Below, one piece after another: positions 1 through 7,670 of a stretch of 64,000 bases of DNA. Source of the DNA: Synechococcus sp. CS-1329 (GTDB lineage: Bacteria; Cyanobacteriota; Cyanobacteriia; PCC-6307; Cyanobiaceae); the NCBI RefSeq assembly GCF_025128055.1, contig NZ_JAHLYS010000024.1, forward strand, positions 1 through 64,000, in the 5' to 3' direction. Below the pieces are notes generated by a model. It made no database searches and was not told the DNA's origin. It saw nothing but the letters and a program-made list of their open reading frames with translations. A program made the translations under genes and the position numbers. Positions within the stretch are counted from its first letter, which is position 1. Each line of letters begins with the position of its first letter.

Positions 1-51
1 CATGGCGACCCTGGCCTTGAACTCGGGGCTGTGGGTTCGGCGTTTGCTCAA
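1..51 (-). CDS. IS3-family transposase OrfA, N-terminal fragment
   Basis: Read from a TTG at 51, the minus strand encodes LSKRRTHSPEFKARVAM and runs off the window. This matches the start of IS3-family OrfA proteins (S-K-R-R-x-H-S-P-E-F-K-A-x-V-A), the first helix of the helix-turn-helix that binds the IS ends. A purine-rich GAAGGAG directly precedes the TTG, which is closer than usual, so an in-frame TTG about 27 bases upstream is an alternative start. Only 17 residues are visible; intactness cannot be judged. Confidence 0.6.
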   Translation of the reverse strand, partial: MSKRRTHSPEFKARVAM

Positions 52-112
52 CTCCTTCGGAGAAGGCTTCGCCAACGTTGGGAGCCCCTTTCAGGGGCGG
101 TGCCCCGCCTCA
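1..112 (-). mobile_element. IS3-family-like insertion sequence, one end (partial)
   Basis: The minus strand from 112 reads TGAGGCGGGGCACCGCCCC, which starts with the TG expected at an IS3-family terminus, and leads after about 60 bases into the N-terminus of an OrfA-type transposase. The rest lies outside the window. The adjoining exporter fragment stops exactly at this end: its TGA stop (110-112) is the first three bases of the putative IS. The exact terminus is inferred from this junction; neither the other end nor a target duplication is visible. Confidence 0.55.
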
Positions 113-803
113 GAGGTTAACGATGGGCCCTGTCCAGAAAAGCCAGACCACCTCATAGAGCACCATCAGTCCGGTGCCGAAGCTGGCCATGAGGCTGGGG
201 AGCAGGAAGCGGGAATCACGGGCCAGGCGGCCATAAATCAGGGCGACCTCGCCCAGAGGCAACCGCGCCCTCCTCTCCCCCTGGGGCAGGCGATGGGCCT
301 CCGTCAACCCACGCGAAACGGCCACCGCCGTGGCCGCTCCCAACAACGCCAGCAGCAGAAAATCGCCCCGCCACGGAGCCACCCGGGCGATCTGTCCGTC
401 CAAAAAGGGCGCCAGGCCGAGGGCCAGGGCAAAACTCATCGCCACGTAGGACATCGCCCGTGTCAACGACCGATCGCTGAAGACATCGCGCAGACAGGCC
501 CTCGACACAGAGGTGCCGCAACCGGCGCCGATGCCCTGGATCAGGCGCAGGATCAGAAAGGGAACAAAACCCGGGACCAGCCATCGGAGAGAGGTCCCCA
601 GGCCAACTGCGAGAGGCCGTAGCCCAGTGCATAGGCGGTGATCGTCTCCTGGCTGGAAGCGGCGCTCACCTGAAAGTCGCGCGCCAGCTGCGGCAGGGAG
701 GGCAGATCGATGAACAGCCCCGCCTGGCCCAGAAACGTGGCAGCGCAGCCGTAAAGAATCGGGCTTCGTTGCGCTGCCGCTGAAGTGATGCCGAATCCTG
801 CAT
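110..803 (-). pseudogene. Bcr/CflA-type MFS drug exporter, broken
   Basis: Major facilitator of the drug/H+ antiporter (Bcr/CflA) type, in pieces. The N-terminal part (about 575-770) encodes the first transmembrane helices and ends in GLSQLAWGPLSDGWSRV, the usual helix 2-3 loop. It then loses frame near 570 and resumes in another frame as FLILRLIQGIGAG, followed by the conserved SRACLRDVF segment. About 25 residues expected between the two blocks are missing, so a small deletion plus frameshift is likely. The C-terminal half is absent: the frame ends at 110-112, where the IS-like end begins. The ATG at 801-803 is out of frame with the first helix, so a further indel or a different start is possible. 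Probably non-functional. Confidence 0.7.
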
Positions 804-907
804 CTGAGCGTTGATCGTATCGGCGGCCACAAGCCAAAACGCTGCAGCAGGGCCTGTCTGGCGACAGGGCGCGCCATGGTGGAGCGGTAGCCGCCGCAGC
901 GAGCATC

Positions 908-3205
908 GTGAAGGCAGAACCGCCTGAATCCAGCAGCGCCCCTGAGGTGGGCGGCGGCTGGCCCGTGATCGACGGCTGGGCCAAGGCCACCCTCTCCCCC
1001 CAAGGCCCCCTGCTCTGGCAGACCCTGCTGCACAAGAGCGCCTGCCTCTCCTGCGCCTGGGGCACCGGCGGCCAGAATGGCGGCTTTCGCGATGAGCTGG
1101 GCGAACCGCTGCAGCGCTGCCTCAAGAGCGTCGAGGCGATCGGGGCGGAACTGCAGGCGGCGGTGCCCGAGGCGGTCTTCGGTCAGCGCAGTCTCCAGGA
1201 GCTGCAGCGGCTCAGCTCGCTGGAGGCCGACCGCCTCGGTCGCCTCAGCCATCCCCTGATCCTGCGCGAGGGGCGCAGCCATTACGAGCGCCTCAGCTGG
1301 GACGACGTGCTGGAGCTGGCCGAAACGGCCTTCCGGCGCCCGCCGGAGCGGGTGGCCTCCTACAGCTCCGGCCGCTCCTCCAACGAGGCCGCCTACCTGC
1401 TGCAACTGCTGCTGCGGGCCTGGGGCTCCAACAACCTGGCCGACTGCTCCGACCTCTGCCACGCCCCCTCCACCGTGGGCCTCAGCGAGGTGTTTGGCTC
1501 CGGCACCTCGATGGTGAGCCTCGAGAGCCTGCAACAGGCCGAGTGCGTGGTGCTGGTGGGCTCCAACGCCCCGGCCAACCACCCGCGGCTGATGAACGAG
1601 CTGATCCGCCTGCGCGAGCGCGGCGGCAGCGTGATCGTGATCAACCCGGTGCTGGAGGTGGGCCTGCTCAAGTTCGGCTCGCCGGCCTTTCCGATCAAGT
1701 CGATGCTGCGGGGCTCGGAGATCGCCTCGCTGTTCCTGCAACCGGTGCCGGGCAGCGACACCGCCGTGTTCCTTGGAATCCAGAAGGCGCTGCTGGAGGC
1801 CGGTCAGGTTCGGCTGGAGTTCCTCAAAGCCCACGCCGAAGGCGCCGAGGCGGTGCTGGAGCAGCTGCGCACCACCAGCTGGGAAGCGATCAGCGCCTGC
1901 TGCGACCTCAGCCGCGAGGAGCTGGAGCAGGCCGCCGCCGTGATCGCCCGCTCCAGCGGCGTGGTCTTCGCCTGGGCGATGGGGATCACCCACCACGCCA
2001 ACGGCACCGCCAACGTCCATGCCATCGCCAACACCGCCCTGCTCAGCGGCAACGTGGGTCGGCCCGGCGCGGGCACGATGCCGATCCGCGGCCACTCCAA
2101 CGTGCAGGGCTTCGGCTCGATGGGCGTCACGGTGAAGCTGCGCGCCGAGATGCAGCAGGCCCTCGAAGCGCTGCTGGGCCGTCCACTCAGCCGGGTGCCC
2201 GGCTACGACACCCGCGCCCTGATCGAAGCGGCGGAAGCCGGAGGGGTGGACACCCTGCTCTGCCTGGGGGGCAACCTCTGGGGCGCCAACCCGGATTCCG
2301 AGCAGGCCCGCCGCGCCCTCGGCCACATCGACACCGTGATGTATCTGGCCACCAAGCCCAACCAGGGGCACTTCCATGGCCTCGGCGCCCGCCAGACCCT
2401 GGTGCTGCCGGTGTTCAACCGCTTCGAGACCCCACACCGCACCACCACTGAATCGGGCAACAACTTCGTGCGCCTGAACGAACCCGGCACCACCCACCTC
2501 AAGCGCGCCGACCTGATCAGCGAGGTGGGCTTCCTGGCCGAGCTGGCCCGGCGGCTGATGGGCAGCGAGCCCGTGGACTGGGGCCGCCTCCAGGATCCTG
2601 TGTATGTGCGCCAGTTGATCGCCCGCACGGTGCCCGGCTATGGCCCGATCGCGGCGATCGATGCCACCAAGCGCGAATTCAGCGTGGAAGGGCGGGTGTT
2701 CGAGCAGCCCAGCTTCCCGACGCCGTCAGGGAAAGCACGGATGGAGCCCACACCCCTGCCGGCGCTGCAGCTGCCTGAGCCGGCCCACTTCGGTGGCCTG
2801 GCGCCGGGGGAGAGCGGCCTGGTGCTGGCGCTGATCACCGCCCGCAGCTACGGCCAGCACAACACGGTGGTCTACAAGGCGGGCGACGCCTACCGGGCCA
2901 TGCCCCACCGCCAGACGATCCTGATGAACCGCGCCGACCTGGCCCGCACCGGCCTGGCCGCCCACCAGCGGGTGACGGTGCAGGGCGAGGCCGGCCGCCT
3001 CGAGGAGATCGAGATCATCCCCGGCGAGATCCGCGAGGGCGCCGCGCTGATGTTCTATCCGGAGGTGAACGCGATCATCCGCGCCCCGGTGGATCCCCGC
3101 AGCGGCACGCCGGCCTTCAAACGGGTGCCGGTGCTGGTGCGCGGCGGGCTCAGGCCGGTGGCGACGGCGCCAGGCGCCGCGTCAGCTGGTGCAGGGGCAG
3201 GCTGA
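908..3205 (+). CDS. FdhF/YdeP-type molybdopterin oxidoreductase alpha subunit
   Basis: A 765-residue protein of the bis-MGD oxidoreductase superfamily, closest in layout to the YdeP / CbbBc group (oxidoreductase alpha molybdopterin subunit). An N-terminal ACLSCAWGTGG block (about residue 45) sits where that group has CPGCAW. The central segment DCSDLCHAPS (about 178-187) corresponds to the active-site region DCSNMCHEPS. The C-terminal molydopterin dinucleotide-binding domain includes ARSYGQHNT. The substrate is unknown for this group; formate oxidation has been suggested for some members. The GTG start lies about 100 bases from the broken exporter on the other strand. The Mo-cofactor genes moaA and mobA lie about 2 kb downstream on the opposite strand, so cofactor supply is local. 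The 3' end overlaps the convergent APC permease by 56 bases. Confidence 0.85.
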   Translation: MKAEPPESSSAPEVGGGWPVIDGWAKATLSPQGPLLWQTLLHKSACLSCAWGTGGQNGGFRDELGEPLQRCLKSVEAIGAELQAAVPEAVFGQRSLQELQRLSSLEADRLGRLSHPLILREGRSHYERLSWDDVLELAETAFRRPPERVASYSSGRSSNEAAYLLQLLLRAWGSNNLADCSDLCHAPSTVGLSEVFGSGTSMVSLESLQQAECVVLVGSNAPANHPRLMNELIRLRERGGSVIVINPVLEVGLLKFGSPAFPIKSMLRGSEIASLFLQPVPGSDTAVFLGIQKALLEAGQVRLEFLKAHAEGAEAVLEQLRTTSWEAISACCDLSREELEQAAAVIARSSGVVFAWAMGITHHANGTANVHAIANTALLSGNVGRPGAGTMPIRGHSNVQGFGSMGVTVKLRAEMQQALEALLGRPLSRVPGYDTRALIEAAEAGGVDTLLCLGGNLWGANPDSEQARRALGHIDTVMYLATKPNQGHFHGLGARQTLVLPVFNRFETPHRTTTESGNNFVRLNEPGTTHLKRADLISEVGFLAELARRLMGSEPVDWGRLQDPVYVRQLIARTVPGYGPIAAIDATKREFSVEGRVFEQPSFPTPSGKARMEPTPLPALQLPEPAHFGGLAPGESGLVLALITARSYGQHNTVVYKAGDAYRAMPHRQTILMNRADLARTGLAAHQRVTVQGEAGRLEEIEIIPGEIREGAALMFYPEVNAIIRAPVDPRSGTPAFKRVPVLVRGGLRPVATAPGAASAGAGAG

Positions 3206-4550
3206 GCAGGATCAGGCCGAAGGCAGCGGCGCTGTTGGCGGTGTCGTTACCGATGGCGGCGATCAGGAAGGCCAGGGAGCCCAGCCAGACGATCAGCGCA
3301 CTGATCGGATAGCCCGGGTCGCGGAAGGGCCGCTCCAGGCCGGGCTCCCGCCAGCGCAGCAGCAACAGCGAGGTGATGCCGCTCAGATACAGCAGCACAT
3401 AGAGGAAGGAGGCGATCCCCAGCAGGATCGTGAAATCACCGAACGCCACCAGCAGTCCCGCCGTGGAGGCGGTCAGCACCAGGGCCAGCACGGGGGTGCC
3501 GCCGGCACTCACGGCCGCGAACTGAGGCAGGAAAAGGCCATCGCGGCTGAGGCCGTAGAGGATGCGCGGCGCACCCATCACCACGGCATTCACCAGGCCG
3601 AAGGAGGAGATCAGCGCCAGCACCACGATCAGCTGGGAGCTCCACGACCCGAAGATCACCTCGGCGGCATCGGCCAGGGGCAGCACCGACCCGGCGATGC
3701 GCGAGACCGGCAGCAGCCGCAGCAGGGCCAGGTTCACCAGCAGATACAGCCCCGCCACGCTGAGCACGCCGCCCACCAGGGAGCGGGGCAGATCCTTGCT
3801 GGGCTCGGCGAATTCCTCGGCGAAATAGATCGGGCTGTGCCAGCCGTCGTAGGTGGTGATCACCGCCTGCATGGCGAACACCGCACCGATGCCGAGGCTG
3901 ATCCCACCAGCCGCCAGAGGATCAGCGGGGCCCGCGGCCTCCAGCAGCGGCTCGGACAGGCCCGCCAGCTCCCTCACCGGAGGGTGCAGGAAGCAGGCCG
4001 TGATCAGACCGAGGAAGGCGATGGCCTTGCCCAGGCTGAGGATCTTCTGGCTGAGGCTGCCGGCCTCAAGGCCCAGCTGCTGGATCAGCGCAAAGGCCAG
4101 CAGCACCAGCAGGGCCACCACCTTGCTGCCCACGGGCAGGGCCGGCAGCAGACCGATCGTGTAGTCGCCGATGGTGACCGCCACCCAGGCCAGGCCAGCG
4201 CAATGGCCCACCCAGTCGATCCAGCCCACGGAGAAGCCGGCCTGATCCCCCAGGGCCCGACGGGCATAGACAGTCCAGCCGCCGGCTTTGGGCATGGCCG
4301 TGCTCAGTTCGGCCACAGCCAAGGCCCCCAGCAGGGCATAGAGCGCCCCCACCACCCAGGCGGCCAGGATCAGGGGCGCACTGCCGAGCTGCTCGGCCAC
4401 CAGACCGGGGGTGCGCAGTATGCCGGCCCCGATCGTGCCCCCCACCGCCCCGGCGATTCCAAAGCTGACCCCGAGGATCTGCAGCAGTGAGCCGGACTGG
4501 GCTGGTGCTGGTTCGGGTGCAGCAGCGGTTGCTGGTTCAGTATTGGACAT
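3150..4550 (-). CDS. APC-superfamily amino acid permease
   Basis: A 466-residue integral membrane protein with about 12 hydrophobic segments. The first helix carries GGTIGAGILRTPG, the unwound substrate-binding motif of the amino acid/polyamine/organocation family. The second helical block (LYALLGALAVAELSTAMP) and the helix-3 region also fit. The ATG at 4550 was chosen because the 53 in-frame codons upstream are charged and low-complexity, unlike a transporter N-terminus. The first 30 residues are Ala/Pro/Glu-rich and cytoplasmic. The substrate is not readable from sequence. It is convergent with the molybdo-oxidoreductase, and its direction matches the moaA/mobA block upstream. Confidence 0.85.
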   Translation of the reverse strand: MSNTEPATAAAPEPAPAQSGSLLQILGVSFGIAGAVGGTIGAGILRTPGLVAEQLGSAPLILAAWVVGALYALLGALAVAELSTAMPKAGGWTVYARRALGDQAGFSVGWIDWVGHCAGLAWVAVTIGDYTIGLLPALPVGSKVVALLVLLAFALIQQLGLEAGSLSQKILSLGKAIAFLGLITACFLHPPVRELAGLSEPLLEAAGPADPLAAGGISLGIGAVFAMQAVITTYDGWHSPIYFAEEFAEPSKDLPRSLVGGVLSVAGLYLLVNLALLRLLPVSRIAGSVLPLADAAEVIFGSWSSQLIVVLALISSFGLVNAVVMGAPRILYGLSRDGLFLPQFAAVSAGGTPVLALVLTASTAGLLVAFGDFTILLGIASFLYVLLYLSGITSLLLLRWREPGLERPFRDPGYPISALIVWLGSLAFLIAAIGNDTANSAAAFGLILLSLPLHQLTRRLAPSPPA

Positions 4551-4633
4551 CGGGCAGCCTGCGATCAGCGCTGGCGGAACCCGAACCGGCTCCCACCAGC
4601 GGCGAGTCTGCTTGGCGGCCAGGGGGCAGTGAC

Positions 4634-5086
4634 TTACCGGGGAGTCATCGCCCCGCCGGTTCCTGTGCCCGTTTCCGCTAGAGGCGGGCACTCCAGATTC
4701 CCCTGCCACGAACCACCTCCCTTGGAGTGGGCCGCCCAGGTGATGCCGGGGCGGCCATCACGAGCCACCGCCTTGCATGAGCGCCGCTCTCCCGCAGCGG
4801 TGGTCAGCAGAGCATCACCCGTCTGGCAGCTGTAGGTCTCTTTCGTCCCTTTGCCACTGGCCCTACAACCGACCAGGTTGGAGAAGCTCACCTTCGATCC
4901 ATCCTCCATCGCTTTCTTGCCGAGATAAGTGGCAAAGGAGGTGGGGTCGGGCTTGAACGGCAGGGCGACGGCAGCCAATGGCAAGCTGAGCACCAAGAGG
5001 GCCAGCGCGACTTGAAACGTGTGGCGCATGAAAGGCAAGGCGATTGACGGCTGAAGCGAACGCATGGGCGTTCTTTCGATCATCAC
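4634..5086 (-). CDS. Small secreted cysteine-containing protein
   Basis: An unrecognised protein of 150 residues from the first ATG. A Sec-type signal peptide is clear (hydrophobic VALALLVLSLPLAAVA, then LPFKPD), leaving about 110 exported residues. The mature part has four cysteines (VGCRAS, YSCQTG, RSCKAV, LECPPL), consistent with two disulfides in the periplasm. The ATG at 5086 overlaps the moaA stop as ATGA, suggesting translational coupling; internal ATGs at 5065 and 5029 would give a shorter and more typical signal peptide. No catalytic motif is visible and the function is unknown. Confidence 0.6.
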   Translation of the reverse strand: MMIERTPMRSLQPSIALPFMRHTFQVALALLVLSLPLAAVALPFKPDPTSFATYLGKKAMEDGSKVSFSNLVGCRASGKGTKETYSCQTGDALLTTAAGERRSCKAVARDGRPGITWAAHSKGGGSWQGNLECPPLAETGTGTGGAMTPR

Positions 5087-6159
5087 CCGCCCAGATAAGC
5101 CATCTCCGCATGGGGCCGTTGAGTTGTGACAGTCCCTGAAGATTGCCCCTGGGCGCGCTGCTCGCTGTAACGGTCGTGGCGTGCACTCCAGAGGCTGTGC
5201 AGTCCTTCGTTCAGGTTGCCGCCAGCGGCGGCAGAGGCGCGCAGCCAGGGTTTGAGATCCAGGCCGCTGGAGGCGAACAGACAGGTGTAGGCCACCCCGT
5301 CGGCGGTGACGCGCAGGCGGTCGCAGTCGCCGCAGAAGGGGGCGGAGATCGAGGCCACGACGGCCAGATGGCCCGCTCCATCGCGATAGCGCCAGCGGCT
5401 GGCCGTGCCATGGGCCTGGCGACCCAGGGGCACCAGGGGCCAGTGGGCGCCGATCCGGCGCACCATCTCGGTGGCGGGCAGCACCAGATCCGGCTGCCAG
5501 CCGTTGCGGTTACCCACGTCCATGAACTCGATCAGACGCAGCTCGATCCCCCGCTGGCGGGCCAGCTGCGCCAGCGGCAGCAGCTGATCCTCGTTGCGGC
5601 CCCTGGCGATCACGGCGTTGAGCTTGAGGGCGCCGGCGGCGGGATCGAAACCGGCGGCGGCGGCATGGTCGAGGGCGGCCAGCACCTTCTCGAGCACGGT
5701 CTCACCGGCCGCCGGGCCGCCGGCGAGACCCGCCATGCGCGCCACCGTGGCGCCATCGGTGCCATCGAGGCTGACGCTGATCCGATCCAGGCCAGCCGTC
5801 CGCAGGGCCTGGGCCCGCTCGACGCTGAGCAGCACCCCATTGGTGGTGAGGGCGATCTCGTTCAGCCCCGGCTCGCCAGGGCTGGCCGGGGCTGAACGCA
5901 GGGGCTGCAGGGCCGCCACCAGCTCCTCCAGACCCCGGTGCAGCAGGGGTTCCCCACCGGTGAGCCGCAAGCGACGGAAGCCCAGCGCCGACGCCGCGCT
6001 CACCAGCTGGAGCCGTTCAGCCTGGGTCAGCAGCTCGGGAGGGTCGTGGCTGTCCGGGCAGCAGTAGGGGCAGGCGAGGTTGCAGCGAGCGGTGAGGGAA
6101 AGACGCAGCACTCCACCCGGGCGGCCCAGTTGATCAAGGGGTGGGGTCGAAGCTGCCAC
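5083..6159 (-). CDS. moaA: GTP 3',8-cyclase (Mo cofactor biosynthesis)
   Basis: Radical-SAM enzyme that converts GTP to the cyclic precursor in the first step of molybdopterin synthesis. The radical-SAM cluster motif is CNLACPYC (about residue 30) and the second, C-terminal 4Fe-4S site is CGDCDRLRVTADGVAYTC. LTGGEPL, the SAM-binding stretch, is also present. The GTG at 6159 was chosen because VAASTPPLDQLGRPGG gives the usual short lead before the cluster and a normal length (358 residues); starts farther upstream would overlap mobA. It follows mobA by 34 bases on the same strand. Its product feeds NarB and the YdeP-type enzyme nearby. Confidence 0.93.
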   Translation of the reverse strand: MAASTPPLDQLGRPGGVLRLSLTARCNLACPYCCPDSHDPPELLTQAERLQLVSAASALGFRRLRLTGGEPLLHRGLEELVAALQPLRSAPASPGEPGLNEIALTTNGVLLSVERAQALRTAGLDRISVSLDGTDGATVARMAGLAGGPAAGETVLEKVLAALDHAAAAGFDPAAGALKLNAVIARGRNEDQLLPLAQLARQRGIELRLIEFMDVGNRNGWQPDLVLPATEMVRRIGAHWPLVPLGRQAHGTASRWRYRDGAGHLAVVASISAPFCGDCDRLRVTADGVAYTCLFASSGLDLKPWLRASAAAGGNLNEGLHSLWSARHDRYSEQRAQGQSSGTVTTQRPHAEMAYLGG

Positions 6160-6193
6160 ATCTGCCCGGCCGGAGCGGCCGGCTGCCGGGAGT

Positions 6194-6874
6194 TCAGCCT
6201 GGCGCAGACCCGCTGAAACCGTCGCCTGGCGCCGGCCCGCAATCGGCCGGGGTATTGGCATTGAGCAGCTGGACGGGATCGAGGTCCACGGCGCAGACGC
6301 AACGGGTCTGCTCCAGCCAGCGCAGCAGGCTGCGGCCGCCCCGGCCGGTGAAGGCCTCCGCCGCCGCCCGGTTGGAGGGGGTGGCCGGATAGAGGCCCAG
6401 CAGGGGCTGCAGGCGGCGGCCGTCATGGGCCAGGTGAATGGTGTCGGGATCAAAGCCGGCCTCGGCAGCACCCACCAGGGTCCGCAGGCTCTCCAGCTGC
6501 AGGCGCGGCATATCCACCGGTGCGAGCAGCAGGCGCTGGCCGGGGTGGAGCGCCATCAGCCGGGTGAGTGCCAGCAGGGGTCCCTCCCGGGGCGGCGGCT
6601 CCAGCAGCACCTCAATCTCCAGCCCGAGCCGCTGGTTCAACTCATGGGCCAGCCGGCCGTGGGAGCGGTGACGACTCACCAGGGTGAGCGGGACTCCAAG
6701 ACCAGCGAGCAGCTCCAGGGCCTGCTCCAACCAGGTGCCGCCATGGGGGTGGGGCAGCAGGGCCTTGTCGGTGCCCATGCGCCGGCTGTCCCCACCACTG
6801 AGGAGGCAGGCCCGCAGGGGGACCGGTTGCGGCCTGGGATCAAGGCGCGACGGGCCGCCGGCTGCTCCGCTCAT
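6194..6874 (-). CDS. mobA: Molybdenum cofactor guanylyltransferase
   Basis: A 226-residue nucleotidyltransferase that attaches GMP to Mo-molybdopterin, forming the guanine dinucleotide cofactor used by NarB-type enzymes. The N-terminal signature LLSGGDSRRMGTDKALL (about residues 24-40) matches the GTP-binding LAGGxSxRMGxDKA motif of MobA. LLAPVDMPRL supplies the Mg2+-binding aspartate, and the ending PLLGLYP fits the family. It lies 39 bases after the psiE-family gene and just before moaA, which it probably shares a transcript with. Confidence 0.9.
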   Translation of the reverse strand: MSGAAGGPSRLDPRPQPVPLRACLLSGGDSRRMGTDKALLPHPHGGTWLEQALELLAGLGVPLTLVSRHRSHGRLAHELNQRLGLEIEVLLEPPPREGPLLALTRLMALHPGQRLLLAPVDMPRLQLESLRTLVGAAEAGFDPDTIHLAHDGRRLQPLLGLYPATPSNRAAAEAFTGRGGRSLLRWLEQTRCVCAVDLDPVQLLNANTPADCGPAPGDGFSGSAPG

Positions 6875-6913
6875 CCACGAACTGAAGCACGCTGGCGACC
6901 ACCACTTCCAGAC

Positions 6914-7513
6914 TCAGTGCTGGGCGAAGGGACCCTGCTTCATCATCCGCGCCGAGACTTTCTTCTCCGGATCCACTCCGGCGAAGGTGGGTGGCAGCCA
7001 GACCCTCACCACCAACAGCAGGGCCATGGTGATCAGGAACATGCAGACCGCCAGGATCTGGTGCCAGTCGGTTTCAAGCACGCCGTTCACAATCACTTCC
7101 CGCAGCACCGACACGATCGCGATCTCCACCGACACACCGATCGACACCCTCTGCTCCTGCAGATAGATGATCAGCAGGCGGAACAGCTCCACCAGGATCA
7201 GGATGAAGAGGATGTCAGCGGTGATGGCGTGAAACTGGGGCGCCATCAGCAGCGTTGAAAAGAGGATGCGCATCTGCAGCACCATCACGCAGAACAGGCC
7301 CACGCAAAGGGACACCGCGATCAGGTCCTGAATGGCTTCCAGCGACTGAACGATCTGGACACGGCGGAACTGCTGGTACCAGCGCACATCGCCCGGGAGC
7401 GGTGTAGCCGAGCCGACCGAGGCCGGCAGCGGTTCGGCGTGGGCCGGCGGCCGCTCGACGCTGATCGGCTCAGCGGTGCTGGTGGGAGTGACGGTTGGGG
7501 TGGGTGAACTCAC
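6914..7513 (-). CDS. PsiE-family membrane protein
   Basis: A 199-residue protein with a Pro/Thr-rich cytoplasmic N-terminus of about 45 residues and four predicted membrane helices, for example LIAVSLCVGLFCVMVLQM and ILFILILVELFRLLIIYL. The stretch ELFRLLIIYLQEQRVS matches the phosphate-starvation-inducible PsiE family, whose biochemical role is unknown. It is divergent from narB across 157 bases and heads the mobA-moaA run. The location suggests co-regulation with nitrate or Mo genes, but there is no direct evidence for that. Confidence 0.75.
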   Translation of the reverse strand: MSSPTPTVTPTSTAEPISVERPPAHAEPLPASVGSATPLPGDVRWYQQFRRVQIVQSLEAIQDLIAVSLCVGLFCVMVLQMRILFSTLLMAPQFHAITADILFILILVELFRLLIIYLQEQRVSIGVSVEIAIVSVLREVIVNGVLETDWHQILAVCMFLITMALLLVVRVWLPPTFAGVDPEKKVSARMMKQGPFAQH

Positions 7514-7670
7514 GGGGAATCGGGCTCAGCGATCGGGAATCTGTGGGCTGACCTTAGGCGGCACTTTTCTTATGGGTCAACCAGTGAACGATGAGGTTTG
7601 TTGATTGGCGCCATAGGCCCCTGCTCCCACGGCCACGTCCACACCCCTCCAGCACGGGCGATGGGCGAGC

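Noticed and set aside
110-2497. Very long minus-strand open frame opposite the molybdo-oxidoreductase
   Set aside because: Only its end (from about 570) matches a protein family; the rest is a Gly/Ala/His-rich shadow of the plus-strand gene in GC-rich DNA.
3189-4490. 433-codon plus-strand frame opposite the APC permease
   Set aside because: Gln/His/Gly-rich with no family motif; it is antisense to a clear transporter.
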